The translations under genes and the position numbers were made by a program. Under the pieces are notes generated by a model. That model was not told the origin of the DNA and did no database searches. It was given only the letters and a program-made list of their open reading frames with translations. A stretch of 64,000 nt of DNA. Origin: JBBECE01 sp040881985 (GTDB lineage Bacteria > Pseudomonadota > Alphaproteobacteria > Rhizobiales > Devosiaceae). Positions within the stretch are counted from its first letter, which is position 1. Every line of letters starts with the position of its first letter. This document shows positions 8,732 through 17,920 of this stretch, one piece after another. Location of the stretch: assembly GCA_040881985.1 (NCBI GenBank), contig JBBECE010000013.1, positions 67,568-131,567 on the forward strand. The letters are read 5' to 3'.

Positions 8732-9133
8732 ATGTCACGCGTCAAACGGGGTGTCACTACCCACGCCCGCCACAAGAAGACCCTGAAAGCCGCCGAGGGC
8801 TATTACGGGCGCCGCAAGTCGACCATCAGGATCGCCAAGCAGGCGGTCATCCGCGCCGGCCAGTACGCCTTTCGCGACCGCCGGGTGCGCAAGCGCAATT
8901 TCCGGGCCCTCTGGATTCAGCGCATCAACGCCGCCGCCCGCGAACACGGGCTGACCTATGGCCGATTTATCGAGGGCCTCGGCAGGGCTGAGGTCGAGGT
9001 CGATCGCAAGGTACTCGCGGATCTGGCGGTGCACGAGCCGGCGGCCTTCGCCGCGCTGGTCGCGACCGCCAAGAGCGCGCTCGCCTACCTCGAAAAGGTC
9101 GAAGCCAGGACCCACGCCAGAGTCAAGGCCTAG
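8732..9133 (+). CDS. rplT: Ribosomal protein bL20
   Basis: A 133-residue basic protein, MSRVKRGVTTHARHKKTLKA at the N-terminus, with the KGYYGRR-like block AAEGYYGRRKSTIRIAKQAV and RKRNFRALWIQRINAAAREH. This is the normal bL20 architecture: a long basic tail followed by a small globular domain. It is required early in 50S assembly. It sits in the conserved rpmI-rplT-pheS order; pheS begins 108 bases further on. Confidence 0.98.
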   Translation: MSRVKRGVTTHARHKKTLKAAEGYYGRRKSTIRIAKQAVIRAGQYAFRDRRVRKRNFRALWIQRINAAAREHGLTYGRFIEGLGRAEVEVDRKVLADLAVHEPAAFAALVATAKSALAYLEKVEARTHARVKA

Positions 9134-9241
9134 CCGAAAAGCCGACCTGAGGCCGCAAAACCGCCATTCGCCGCCCCGACAAGGGGGTGGCGCGGGTCGA
9201 AACGCGTTTGTACAAGCTCTCGATCGCACTCCGGATGACCG

Positions 9242-10369
9242 ATGGCCGACCCAAGGGACCTCGCCCAGCTCAGATCAAGCCTCGAAGCCGCCATTGCCGT
9301 GGCCGCCGACGAGCGCGCGCTTGAGGAGGTGCGAGTTGCGGCGCTCGGCCGGAACGGCGCCGTGACAGAGCTTTTGAAGTCGCTCGGCGTCATGAGCCTC
9401 CAGGACCGCAAGAGTGCTGGCCCCGCCTTCAACGGGCTGAAGACTGACCTCACGACCCTCATCGAAGCCCGCGCCGCAGACCTCCGCAGCGCCGCGCTCG
9501 AGCAAAAACTCGCGACCGAACGGGTGGACGTGACCTTGCCGCTCCGTCCGGCGCCGACGACCACCGGCCGCATCCATCCGGTCTCCCAGGTCAATGACGA
9601 GATCGCCGCGATCTTCTCCGACATGGGCTTCGCCATCGCCGAAGGGCCGGACATCGAGACCGACTGGTACAATTTCACCGCGCTGAATTTCCCCGAGGGC
9701 CATCCGGCCCGCGAGATGCACGACACCTTCTTCCTAGAGCCGGACGAGACTGGTGAACGGAAGTTGCTTCGCACCCACACCTCGCCGGTCCAGATCCGCG
9801 CCATGCAGCGCACCAACGGCGGAGTGCCGGCGTGGGTCGCCAACGGCATCACCCCGCCGATCCGCATCGTCATTCCCGGCCGGACTTATCGCCATGACTC
9901 GGACCAGACCCATACCCCGATGTTCCATCAGGTCGAGGGTCTCGTCATCGACCAGTCCTCGCATATCGGCCAGCTGCGCTGGGTGCTCGAAGAGTTCCTG
10001 AAAGCCTTTTTCGAGGTCGAGGGCGTCAAGCTTCGTTTCCGCCCGTCTTTCTTTCCGTTCACCGAGCCCTCGCTCGAGGTCGACGTGCAGTGCGACCGCT
10101 CCGGCGCCGACCTAAAAATCGGGCAGGGGAGCGAGTGGATGGAAATCCTTGGCTGCGGCATGGTGCATCCCAATGTGCTGCGGAATTGCGGGCTCGACCC
10201 CGACATCTATCAAGGCTTCGCCTGGGGCATGGGGATCGACCGGCTGGCGATGCTGAAATACGGCATGCCGGACCTGCGCGCCTTCTTCGACGCCGACCAG
10301 CGCTGGCTCGACCATTACGGCTTCCGCCCGCTCGATCTGCCGACGCTGTTCGGGGGGCTGTCGTCGTGA
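9242..10369 (+). CDS. pheS: Phenylalanyl-tRNA synthetase alpha subunit
   Basis: The product is 375 residues. It has an N-terminal coiled-coil tRNA-contacting region of about 90 residues, then the class II aminoacyl-tRNA synthetase core. Seen are LNFPEGHPAREMHDTFF (motif 1/2 region), LLRTHTSPVQIR, GRTYRHDSDQTHTPMFHQVE (motif 2), and WGMGIDRLAMLKYG (motif 3). It forms the alpha2-beta2 enzyme with PheT. The stop overlaps the GTG start of a 216-codon hypothetical gene by four bases (GTGA), so pheS and pheT are not directly adjacent. Confidence 0.97.
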   Translation: MADPRDLAQLRSSLEAAIAVAADERALEEVRVAALGRNGAVTELLKSLGVMSLQDRKSAGPAFNGLKTDLTTLIEARAADLRSAALEQKLATERVDVTLPLRPAPTTTGRIHPVSQVNDEIAAIFSDMGFAIAEGPDIETDWYNFTALNFPEGHPAREMHDTFFLEPDETGERKLLRTHTSPVQIRAMQRTNGGVPAWVANGITPPIRIVIPGRTYRHDSDQTHTPMFHQVEGLVIDQSSHIGQLRWVLEEFLKAFFEVEGVKLRFRPSFFPFTEPSLEVDVQCDRSGADLKIGQGSEWMEILGCGMVHPNVLRNCGLDPDIYQGFAWGMGIDRLAMLKYGMPDLRAFFDADQRWLDHYGFRPLDLPTLFGGLSS

Positions 10370-11016
10370 GCGAATCCGCACTGAGCCTTGTAATCGCCTG
10401 CGTCGCCCTTGGCCTGTCCGCTTATACATTTTGGTGGACCGCGTTGCGTCGTGGGGATGTGAAAATGACTCAACCAACAATGATCGGCCTCGGCTTTAGA
10501 ACCGAAAAAGGCAAGAACCAAGTATTCGTGCGGTCGATGCTGTTCGCAACAGGCAAACGCGGTGGGGTAGTCGAAAATATGTATACCCGCGTACGACATG
10601 GAGAGCGTGCGCAGAATTTCTCGATTTGGGTCCACGGCAACGCACCAAACATGACGAGAGGCGCCGGTCTTCATGTTGGCGAAGCGGGCGTCACCGCCAA
10701 TTTTCACTTTCTGCTGCGGCCGGACGAGCAAGAATTTGAGGTAACCGCTGGAACTTACAGCGTCGAGCTATTTGCTCGTGTTTTGGGCCATAAGGGTGAG
10801 GTCAAGATTTCGGTGAGCGAGGTCGATGTGACTCCGTCGATGCTCGGCATGCGAGGCGGGAGCTTCGGCATCCAATTCGATTGGGCTCCGGACAGTGGCC
10901 GATATGTCGGTCATCCATCAGCGCAGGGGCCACGAATTAGCCCAGAGGAGCTTGAGCGGTTGGTGACGCAAGGCATCACTCGTCCGGGGGTGCGTACCGA
11001 TGAAATTCACCCTTAA
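10366..11016 (+). CDS. Hypothetical membrane-anchored protein between pheS and pheT
   Basis: A 216-residue protein starts at GTG 10366, overlapping the pheS stop as GTGA. Its 3' end overlaps the pheT start by 17 bases, so it is translationally embedded in the pheST operon. One N-terminal hydrophobic segment (LSLVIACVALGLSAYTFWW) is followed by a probable beta-rich soluble domain of about 180 residues (GLGFRTEKGKNQVFVRSMLF; FSIWVHGNAP; FHFLLRPDEQEFEVTAGTYS). The base composition is visibly less GC-rich than pheS and pheT, which suggests later insertion. No family was recognised. A role in aminoacylation is not implied by position alone. Confidence 0.75.
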   Translation: MSESALSLVIACVALGLSAYTFWWTALRRGDVKMTQPTMIGLGFRTEKGKNQVFVRSMLFATGKRGGVVENMYTRVRHGERAQNFSIWVHGNAPNMTRGAGLHVGEAGVTANFHFLLRPDEQEFEVTAGTYSVELFARVLGHKGEVKISVSEVDVTPSMLGMRGGSFGIQFDWAPDSGRYVGHPSAQGPRISPEELERLVTQGITRPGVRTDEIHP

Positions 11017-13423
11017 CTGGCTGAAGGAGCATCTCGAGACCGTCGCTTCGGCATCCGAAATCGCCGAAAAGCTGACCATGATCGGCCTTGAGGTCGAAGG
11101 CGTCGAGGATCGCGGCGCGCTGCTGAACCCTTTCATCGTCGCCTCGGTACTTTCCGCCGAAAAACACCCCAATGCCGACAAGCTGAAGATTTGCACGGTC
11201 GATCCGGGCAGCGGCGCGCCGGTCAAAGTCGTCTGCGGAGCGCCCAACGCCCGCGCCGGCATGAAGGGCGTCTTCGCCCCGCCAGGTACCTGGATTCCGG
11301 GCACCGGGTTCGTCCTGGAGAAGGGCATCATTCGCGGCGAGGAATCGAACGGCATGCTCTGTTCGGGCCGCGAACTCATGCTTTCCGACGACCACACCGG
11401 CATTATCGAAGTCCCCGCCGATGCGCCCATCGGGGCAAGCTATGCCGCCTATGCCGGGCTGGGCGAGATCGTTTTCGACATCACCATCACCCCCAACCGC
11501 GGCGATTGCACCGGCGTGCACGGCGTCGCCCGCGACCTTGCCGCCGCCGGCATCGGCACGTTGAAAGACGCACCGATCGCGCTCGTCCCCTCGGCCGCCG
11601 GCAAAAGCCCGATCCCGATCGAATTGCGCTTCGGCGCCGACGAGACACCAGCCTGCAGGATGTTCGCCGGCCGGCTGATCAAGGGAGTGAAAAACGGACC
11701 TTCGCCCGGCTGGCTGCAAAAGCGCCTGCTCGCGGTGGGCCTTAGGCCGATCAACGCGCTCGCCGACATCACCAACTTCATCTCGCTCGACCGCGGCCGG
11801 CCGCTCCACGTCTATGACGCCGACAGACTGAAGGGCACCGTCCATGCCCGCATGGGCCGAGCCGGCGAAAAATTCTTCGGCCTCGACGGCCGCGAGTACG
11901 AGGCCGACGAAACCATGTGCGTCATCGCCGACGGTGGCGGCGTCCTCGGCTTCGGCGGCATTCTGGGCGGGGAGGCGTCGAGCTCTACCGGGGCGACGGT
12001 CAACGTGCTCCTCGAATGCGCCTGGTTCGACCCGATCTCGATCGCCTCGACCGGCCGCAAGACGTCCATCGTCTCCGATGCCCGCTACCGCTTCGAGCGC
12101 GCCGTCGATCCGGAATTCGTCCGGCCCGGCCTCGAGCTCGCGACCCGCATGGTGCTCGACATCTGCGGCGGCGAAGCCTGCGAGCCGACCATCGCAGGGT
12201 CTGTCGAGGCGCCCCGGCGGGTCATCGATTTCCCGCTCGCCGAGATCGCGCGGCTGACCGGCCTCAAGGTGCCGCCCGCCGAGGTCAAGTCGATCCTGAC
12301 CCGTCTCGGCTTTGAAATGACGGGCACCGGCGGGACGGTCAAGGTCTCGGTCCCTTCCTGGCGCGCCGATGTCTCGGAGAAGGCCGACCTCGTTGAGGAA
12401 GTCATGCGCATGGTCGGCATCGACCTTGTGCCGGTCGCGCCGCTGCCGCGCCTTTTCGGCGTCGCGTCCCGGATGCTGACACAAGCGCAGAATCGCCGCC
12501 GCCTCGCCCGCCGCGCCCTTGCCGCCCGCGGGCTTGGCGAGGCGATCACCTGGTCGTTCATCTCGGGCGACGAGGCGCAGATGTTCGGCGGTGGCAAGGC
12601 GGAGCTGAAGCTCGCCAATCCGATTGCCGCCGATTTGACCGACATGCGCCCCTCGCTCTTGCCGGGGCTGCTCGCCGCCGCCCGCCGCAACGCCAATCGC
12701 GGGTTCCCCGACCTGGCGCTCTTCGAGATCGGCCAGGTGTTTCTCGATTCAACTCCCGCCGGCCAGCGCACCCACGCCGCCGCTATCCGCACCGGCACCG
12801 TCAAACTCGCCGGCCCCGGCCGCCACTGGCGCGACAAACCCGCCCCGGTCGATGTCTTCGACGCCAGGGCCGATGTCGAGGCGACGCTCGAGGCGTTGGG
12901 GTTCGACACATCGAATTTGCAGCTCGTCGCTGAGCCGGCGCCCTGGTCGCATCCGGGCCGGGGTGGCCGGTTTCAGCTCGGCCCCAACCGCGTCATCGCC
13001 TGGTTTGGCGAACTCCATCCCGCGACCCCTGCCGCGCTCGACCTTCAGGGTCCGATCGCCGCCATGGTCATCGACCTCGACGCCATCCCCGAGCCGAAAG
13101 CCCGCGCCACCAAAACCCGCCCGCCGCTCGCCGCCTCCGATCTGATGCCGGTTAGGCGCGATTTTGCCTTCGTCGTCGACCGCGATGTCGAAGCCGCCGC
13201 GATAATCAAGGCAGCCCGCGCCGCCGACAAGACGCTGATCGCCGATGTCGCGGTTTTCGATGTCTTCGAGGGCACCCAATCCGGCGCGGGCAAAAAATCC
13301 GTCGCCATCGAGGTGACGCTGCAGCCGAGGGACCGGACACTGACCGACGAAGAGATCGAGGCCGTCGGCCGCGCCATCGTCGCCGCAGTGGGGAGGGCGA
13401 CGGGAGCGTCGCTCCGGACGTAA
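11000..13423 (+). CDS. pheT: Phenylalanyl-tRNA synthetase beta subunit
   Basis: The product is 807 residues, the full length of bacterial PheT. Domains in order are the N-terminal core (MKFTLNWLKEHLETVASASE), an OB-fold tRNA-binding domain at about residues 40-150 (LSAEKHPNADKLKICTVD), and the B3/B4 editing domain with LADITNFISLDRGRPLHVYD. These are followed by a B5 region, the catalytic-like core (DMRPSLLPGLLAAARRNANR) and a C-terminal anticodon-binding FDX-ACB domain (PVRRDFAFVVDRDVEAAAII). The start ATG 11000 lies inside the end of the preceding hypothetical gene. It ends four bases before a glycosyltransferase gene that opens the polysaccharide locus. Confidence 0.97.
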   Translation: MKFTLNWLKEHLETVASASEIAEKLTMIGLEVEGVEDRGALLNPFIVASVLSAEKHPNADKLKICTVDPGSGAPVKVVCGAPNARAGMKGVFAPPGTWIPGTGFVLEKGIIRGEESNGMLCSGRELMLSDDHTGIIEVPADAPIGASYAAYAGLGEIVFDITITPNRGDCTGVHGVARDLAAAGIGTLKDAPIALVPSAAGKSPIPIELRFGADETPACRMFAGRLIKGVKNGPSPGWLQKRLLAVGLRPINALADITNFISLDRGRPLHVYDADRLKGTVHARMGRAGEKFFGLDGREYEADETMCVIADGGGVLGFGGILGGEASSSTGATVNVLLECAWFDPISIASTGRKTSIVSDARYRFERAVDPEFVRPGLELATRMVLDICGGEACEPTIAGSVEAPRRVIDFPLAEIARLTGLKVPPAEVKSILTRLGFEMTGTGGTVKVSVPSWRADVSEKADLVEEVMRMVGIDLVPVAPLPRLFGVASRMLTQAQNRRRLARRALAARGLGEAITWSFISGDEAQMFGGGKAELKLANPIAADLTDMRPSLLPGLLAAARRNANRGFPDLALFEIGQVFLDSTPAGQRTHAAAIRTGTVKLAGPGRHWRDKPAPVDVFDARADVEATLEALGFDTSNLQLVAEPAPWSHPGRGGRFQLGPNRVIAWFGELHPATPAALDLQGPIAAMVIDLDAIPEPKARATKTRPPLAASDLMPVRRDFAFVVDRDVEAAAIIKAARAADKTLIADVAVFDVFEGTQSGAGKKSVAIEVTLQPRDRTLTDEEIEAVGRAIVAAVGRATGASLRT

Positions 13424-13426
13424 GCG

Positions 13427-14326
13427 ATGGAACCGGCAGCGCGTCCCTATTCGCGCAACGATTTCCGCGGCGTGTTCCTGCGCAAATACGCCACCCTGCT
13501 CCGGGCGCTGGTCGACCCGAAGCTGAAGAAGCGCCCGATGAACGAGGCGCTCGTCGCCGAACTGGCCGCTGAATTTGCCGGCCTCTACTCAAGACCGGCC
13601 GCCCGGGGCGCCGTCCCAGTCCCTCGCCATATCTGGATGCTATGGCAGCAGGGCTGGGACAAGGCGCCGGCTTTGGTCCAGGCGTGCGCCCGCTCCTGGG
13701 CCCAGCGCAATCCGGGTTGGGAACTGCACCTTCTCGACGACGCAACGCTCGACGAGTATGCCCCCGGCTACCGCGGCATCCCTGCCCCCGGTGCGAGACG
13801 TCCGGCGCGCGCCAATCTGGCGCGGGTGTCGCTACTCTGCGAGCATGGCGGGGTCTGGGCCGACGCGACGCTCTTTTGCAGCCGTGGCCTCGACGATTGG
13901 CTGCCCGGCGTTTGGGACGCGGGCTTCTTCATGTTCACTTTTCCCCGCCCCTATCGGCCAAGCGACAACTGGTTCATCGCTAGCGCGCCCAACTCTTGGC
14001 TCCTCGCCGCAATGCGCAACATATTTACCCAATACTGGTCCCTGTTCGGCCGGCCGCACCATTATTTCTGGATGCACTATTTGCTCGAGTATCTGACCGA
14101 GATCGACCCGCGTGCCGGAGAAATCTGGTCAAGGATGCCCAGGATTCCCGCCGGCGGACCACTCATCGTCGGTGCTTACGCGTTCGATCGTCAAGCGCCC
14201 CAACAGGTCTTCGATCTGATCGAACGGGGGACGGTTCCCCTTCACAAGCTCAGCCACAAATGGCGTCATCGCGGGTCCCTTGCCGGCACCCCGCTCGGCC
14301 GGTTGACCGGCCTTGCGCACCTATGA
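13427..14326 (+). CDS. Capsular polysaccharide synthesis-type glycosyltransferase
   Basis: A 299-residue protein starting four bases after pheT. The central part shows PRHIWMLWQQGWDKAPALVQ, a typical WxxW-containing segment of the Caps_synth/GT32-like family. SWAQRNPGWELHLLDD and ANLARVSLLCEHGGVWADAT follow, in which the acidic motif near W-A-D-A-T takes the place of the DXD metal site. These enzymes transfer sugars from nucleotide donors to polysaccharide chains in the cytoplasm (family knowledge). An extended basic N-terminus (about 60 residues) precedes the fold. The 3' end overlaps the convergent GT8 gene by six bases. Donor and acceptor are unknown. Confidence 0.8.
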   Translation: MEPAARPYSRNDFRGVFLRKYATLLRALVDPKLKKRPMNEALVAELAAEFAGLYSRPAARGAVPVPRHIWMLWQQGWDKAPALVQACARSWAQRNPGWELHLLDDATLDEYAPGYRGIPAPGARRPARANLARVSLLCEHGGVWADATLFCSRGLDDWLPGVWDAGFFMFTFPRPYRPSDNWFIASAPNSWLLAAMRNIFTQYWSLFGRPHHYFWMHYLLEYLTEIDPRAGEIWSRMPRIPAGGPLIVGAYAFDRQAPQQVFDLIERGTVPLHKLSHKWRHRGSLAGTPLGRLTGLAHL

Positions 14327-15217
14327 AGCGCGCTTGAAGCCGAAAAGGCTGCTTGCCTTGCCGCGCCAGAAGTGCCCCCAGCGATGCCGCAGATAGCGCC
14401 AGAAAAGCCCCTCACCCATCGCCTGCCGGTAGGCGCGGCCGAAGGGCGGGCGCGCCAAGAGATTCCACGGCTTGCCAAGCCCAGAATAGTGGACGAGTCT
14501 CGGCTCGAGCGCCTCCATATCCTCGCCGCAGGCGAGGGCGTTCCACGCCCCGTCGAGCCGCCTCCAATTGTTCCTGAAGATGAGATTGAGCACCTGCTGG
14601 TCGCCGTGCAGGCGCGCAAGCAAGCCGCGTTCCTCAAGCCCCAGAATGCGTTTCGTCACGTCCATCGCGCGCCAGGCCGCAAGATCGATAACCAGCACGC
14701 CTGAATTGAAATAAGGATCGGCGGGTTCGAAGAGATCGCGCCGCTGCGCAAGATCCCGCCCAAAAGCGGCGATCAGCCCGCCCGGATCCTTGACCGCGCC
14801 GAGCGGCGCTCCCGCAAGATCGATCCCCGCCAGCTCCTCGATCGGTCCGCGCACGAAGACATCGCAGTCCACATAAACCAGGCGGCCGATCGATGCATCG
14901 AGGAGGCGATCGACGAATAACCGGGCACAGGCGATCCCGGAAATATGGCTTCCGTAGGCGAGAATCTCCGCAAGGTGCCGAAAGGCTGCGGATTGCAGCA
15001 CATCGTGGTGGATCAAACGCGCGCCGAACTCCTGTCCGGCCCGATCGAGATCGGCCGTGTGCGCGGCGGCGAGCGGCGAATGGAAAAGGTGAAAGAAGAG
15101 GTCGCCGGGCCGCCGCGAAGCAAGCGAAATCGAGCGCATTGTCGCCACCGCCGGCGCCCAGAAATTGTCGTCGAACGCCAGGGCAACATGAACCGGGCCA
15201 AACGTGGCGGCCGTCAT
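14321..15217 (-). CDS. Glycosyltransferase family 8 protein
   Basis: A 298-residue GT8-type retaining glycosyltransferase. It begins MTAATFGPVHVALAFDDNFW and carries the DXD-type motif in RLVYVDCDVFVRGPIEEL near residue 110, followed by YFNSGVLVIDLAAW, a GT8 hallmark. HGDQQVLNLIFRNNW and VHYSGLGKPWNL complete the core; the last supplies the H-x-x-G-x-x-K-P-W signature. Its ATG overlaps the stop of the upstream GT8 paralogue as ATGA, so the two are co-translated. The two proteins clearly arose by duplication. The donor sugar is unknown. Confidence 0.9.
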   Translation of the reverse strand: MTAATFGPVHVALAFDDNFWAPAVATMRSISLASRRPGDLFFHLFHSPLAAAHTADLDRAGQEFGARLIHHDVLQSAAFRHLAEILAYGSHISGIACARLFVDRLLDASIGRLVYVDCDVFVRGPIEELAGIDLAGAPLGAVKDPGGLIAAFGRDLAQRRDLFEPADPYFNSGVLVIDLAAWRAMDVTKRILGLEERGLLARLHGDQQVLNLIFRNNWRRLDGAWNALACGEDMEALEPRLVHYSGLGKPWNLLARPPFGRAYRQAMGEGLFWRYLRHRWGHFWRGKASSLFGFKRAS

Positions 15218-16110
15218 CCTGGCCCTGGGGGACGGGACGCCCCGCCGGTCCAGTATCGCGCCCAGCGAAAGCGCAGATAGCGGTAAAATAGATCGTTGGT
15301 CATCACGTGCCGGTAGATTCGCGCGAACGGCAGCCCGGAGACGAGGTTCCAGGGTTTGTTGGGGCCGGTATAGTGGACGATCTTGGGATCGAGCATCTCG
15401 ATCGCGCGGCTAGCGGCGAGGCTGTTCCAGCTCCTCTCGATCTCCTGCCAGTCGTGCTTGAAGAGATGATTCAGAACTTCCTGGTCATTCGACAGGCGCG
15501 GCAGCACGCCCCCGCTTTCGAGACGCCGAAGCATCGCCGGAATATCCCGCGCCCGCCAGGCCTCGAGATCGATCAGCAGCACGCCCGAATTGAAGAAGGC
15601 ATCGGCCGGATCGAAGAGATCGCGGCGCTCGTTTGCGTCCCTGCCGTTCGAAAAACGCAGTGCATGCGGCTCCTTGACGGCCCCGAGTGGCTTTCCCTCG
15701 AGATCGAGGCCCGCCAGTTCCTCGATCGGCGCCCGCACCAGGAGATCGCAATCGAGGTAAACGAGACGGTCAATACCGGGGTCGAGCAGGTCGGCAAAAA
15801 GCAGGCGCGCATACATGATCGCAGGCAGGTATTTCGTGTGCGCCATGGTCGCGGCAAGCCGCCGGTAGGGTTCCGCTTGCGCCGGATCGTAGTGGCGCAG
15901 CGTCGCGCCAAATTCGCCGCCGATGCTTTCGAGATCGGCGATCTGGGCGGCCGCGAGCCGGGTGTGGCAGAGATGGAAGACCAAGTCCTTGCGCCGTTTC
16001 GTCGCCAGGCACACCGAGCGCATGGTCGCGTAGGCCGGCGCCCAGAAATTCTCGTCGAAGCAAAGCGCCACATGAATGGAATTGGTGATCCCGGTCAACG
16101 GCGCCCCCAA
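15214..16110 (-). CDS. Glycosyltransferase family 8 protein (paralogue)
   Basis: A 298-residue GT8 protein, first gene of a two-gene minus-strand operon. RLVYLDCDLLVRAPIEELAG holds the DXD motif, FFNSGVLLIDLEAWRARDIP follows, SNDQEVLNHLFKHDW matches the DQ-x-x-x-N segment, and IVHYTGPNKPWNL gives the C-terminal signature. It is closely similar to its downstream partner and to the truncated remnant at 17.5-17.9 kb, so three family members once lay here. Position next to other glycosyltransferases points to surface glycan assembly. Confidence 0.9.
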   Translation of the reverse strand: MGAPLTGITNSIHVALCFDENFWAPAYATMRSVCLATKRRKDLVFHLCHTRLAAAQIADLESIGGEFGATLRHYDPAQAEPYRRLAATMAHTKYLPAIMYARLLFADLLDPGIDRLVYLDCDLLVRAPIEELAGLDLEGKPLGAVKEPHALRFSNGRDANERRDLFDPADAFFNSGVLLIDLEAWRARDIPAMLRRLESGGVLPRLSNDQEVLNHLFKHDWQEIERSWNSLAASRAIEMLDPKIVHYTGPNKPWNLVSGLPFARIYRHVMTNDLFYRYLRFRWARYWTGGASRPPGPG

Positions 16111-16327
16111 AAAAGAGGCATCCTCTTTAGCATGGAAGCGGTCGTGGACAAGGTTGGCGTACCCCGCTCAAGGCATGCCCCCGTTCCCTGATTTGGTGCA
16201 CAATGGGTCCACATGATAATGGCGAATCAACTCCTTCCGGCGCCAACAAGTTGCGCGACCTGCCGAACCCAAAACGGCCGAAGCCCGCATGCCGGGCCAG
16301 CGCGGCGCGAGTTGATTTGAGCCTGCG

Positions 16328-17476
16328 ATGAACGTCAGGCCGGCCGTCCTGCAAGTTGAGCACTCGACAGTCACACTGCCCGCCGGCTCTGCGCTCAAGC
16401 GCCAGCCCAAGTCACCGAAGCGACCGCGCCCTGAGGCATTTTTTGTGGACTTCGAGGATCGCGTTCTCTACTACGACGCGTTCTGGCATGCCGACGGCGC
16501 CCGCGTTTTGCTGGGCGGCCCGCCGCAGTTCAATCTTTCACAGGCTTTTCGCCGCGCCCGCTTCGCCGCCCTGCCGTCGGGCAACCCGTTGGTCCCCGAG
16601 ACCCGGATAAGTAACTCTTCGTCGATCACCGCGCTCGCGGCGCCCAGGGGCACTACCGCCGTTCGCCTGGAGTTCGGCGCCGAGCGTCTCGATATTCCGG
16701 TCCGCCCCAATCTCGGTACCGCTTTTGCCGACCGGCGCATCATCACCGCCATGAATCGCGACAACGACCTCGGCTGGATCGCCGAATGGGCCGGCTTTCA
16801 CGCCCGCCATCACGGCGGCGACGCGGTTGCACTCTTCGACAACGGCTCGACCCGCTACGCCACCGGCGCGATCGAAGCCACCCTCGCCGCCGTGGCCGGT
16901 CTCAAGGCAGTTGCCGTGCTCGCCTGGCCCCACAAGTTCGGCCCCGTCGATCCGGCGACCCTGAACAGTCCCTTTTGGCCGCGCTTCCTGCAGATCGCGT
17001 CGCTCTCGGTTACGCTCCGCCGCTTTGCCCCGTTGGCCGCAGGTCTTCTCGACTGCGATATCGATGAGCTCGCCGCCCCGACAGGCGGCTCAATCTTCGC
17101 GGCGGCACAGCGGTCGCGCTGGGGGCTTGTCCGCCTCAAAGGCCGCTGGGTGCCCCCGGTCCCGGCCACCGGCGCCCCCGCGGCAGGGCGCACCCATCGC
17201 CACTATCCTTATCGCGATCCCCGGGCGCGCAAGCCGTCCGCCGGCAAATGGTGTCTCGATCCTTCTCGCGCCTGGATAGCCGGCAATCTCGGCGTCCACC
17301 CCTACTGGCACTGGATCGAGGGCCGGCCTTTCGCCGCCCGATTTTTCGACCGGCAGCGCTTCTTCTGGCATTTCGAGGCGATCCACACCGGCTGGAAGGA
17401 CAAACGGGTCTCCCCGGACGGCATTGACGGCGGCGCCCTGCAGATCGACGATTTGCTCGCTTCCTGCTGGGACTAG
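16328..17476 (+). CDS. Putative glycosyltransferase (GT2/GT92-like)
   Basis: A 382-residue protein of uncertain family. The central region reads IITAMNRDNDLGWIAEWAGF, then AVALFDNGSTRYATGAIEAT, then LLDCDIDELAAPTGGSIF. This is the pattern of a GT-A fold: N-D-N/G-S nucleotide-binding turn, followed by an acidic D-x-D-x-D-E motif. It ends with a region of aromatic residues (HPYWHWIEGRPFAARFFDRQ). No signal peptide or membrane segment is evident. It is transcribed divergently from the GT8 pair, and its 3' end runs directly into the GT8 remnant on the other strand. The function is inferred only from the fold-like motifs and the neighbourhood. Confidence 0.6.
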   Translation: MNVRPAVLQVEHSTVTLPAGSALKRQPKSPKRPRPEAFFVDFEDRVLYYDAFWHADGARVLLGGPPQFNLSQAFRRARFAALPSGNPLVPETRISNSSSITALAAPRGTTAVRLEFGAERLDIPVRPNLGTAFADRRIITAMNRDNDLGWIAEWAGFHARHHGGDAVALFDNGSTRYATGAIEATLAAVAGLKAVAVLAWPHKFGPVDPATLNSPFWPRFLQIASLSVTLRRFAPLAAGLLDCDIDELAAPTGGSIFAAAQRSRWGLVRLKGRWVPPVPATGAPAAGRTHRHYPYRDPRARKPSAGKWCLDPSRAWIAGNLGVHPYWHWIEGRPFAARFFDRQRFFWHFEAIHTGWKDKRVSPDGIDGGALQIDDLLASCWD

Positions 17477-17920
17477 TGCCCAATGCAATTCGCGCCCGTG
17501 CATGGCCCGCCTCGCAGAGATGCCCTGCACCGCGCCCATCGGCTGGCCATTGGGATCGGCCTCCAGAGGCTCCTCGATCGGGGCTCGAACCCTAACATCG
17601 CGGTCGATGAACACCAGCCGCTCGAACACCACCCGCATATAGATCACTGCCGGATAGAACGAAGACACCCGCATGCGCGGGCTAAGCCCACTGTAAGCGG
17701 AATCTTCCAGAAGATTGTAGAACCGCAACTTCGCGCCGAACTCTTCGCCGATCCGCTGCAGATTGGTTTCGTACGCCTCTGAAAGCCCGGTATGCGTCAG
17801 ATAAAAAACCGGTTCGCGGGGCTGCCGCGACGATAAGCAGATCGAGCGCATGGTGACATAGGCCGGCGCCCAGAACCCGTCGTCGAATGCCAGCGCGACG
17901 TGAACGCCCAGTGCGGTCAT
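17477..17920 (-). pseudogene. Truncated GT8 glycosyltransferase remnant
   Basis: From ATG 17920 the frame reads as a clear GT8 N-terminus (VHVALAFDDGFWAPAYVTMR) closely resembling the two intact GT8 genes nearby. It differs in three ways. About eight residues are missing before the metal motif, where the intact copies read LLDPGID. The DXD motif has become DRD in RLVFIDRDVRVRAPIEEP. All homology stops at about residue 148, where the sequence meets the convergent gene's stop at 17476. The C-terminal half, including N-S-G-V-L and H-x-x-G-x-x-K-P-W, is gone. It is most likely inactive debris. Confidence 0.8.

Noticed and set aside
10976..12484. 502-codon open frame on the minus strand inside pheT
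   Set aside because: It is antisense to an undoubted pheT, and its Asp/Arg/Gly-rich translation is typical of shadow frames in high-GC genes.
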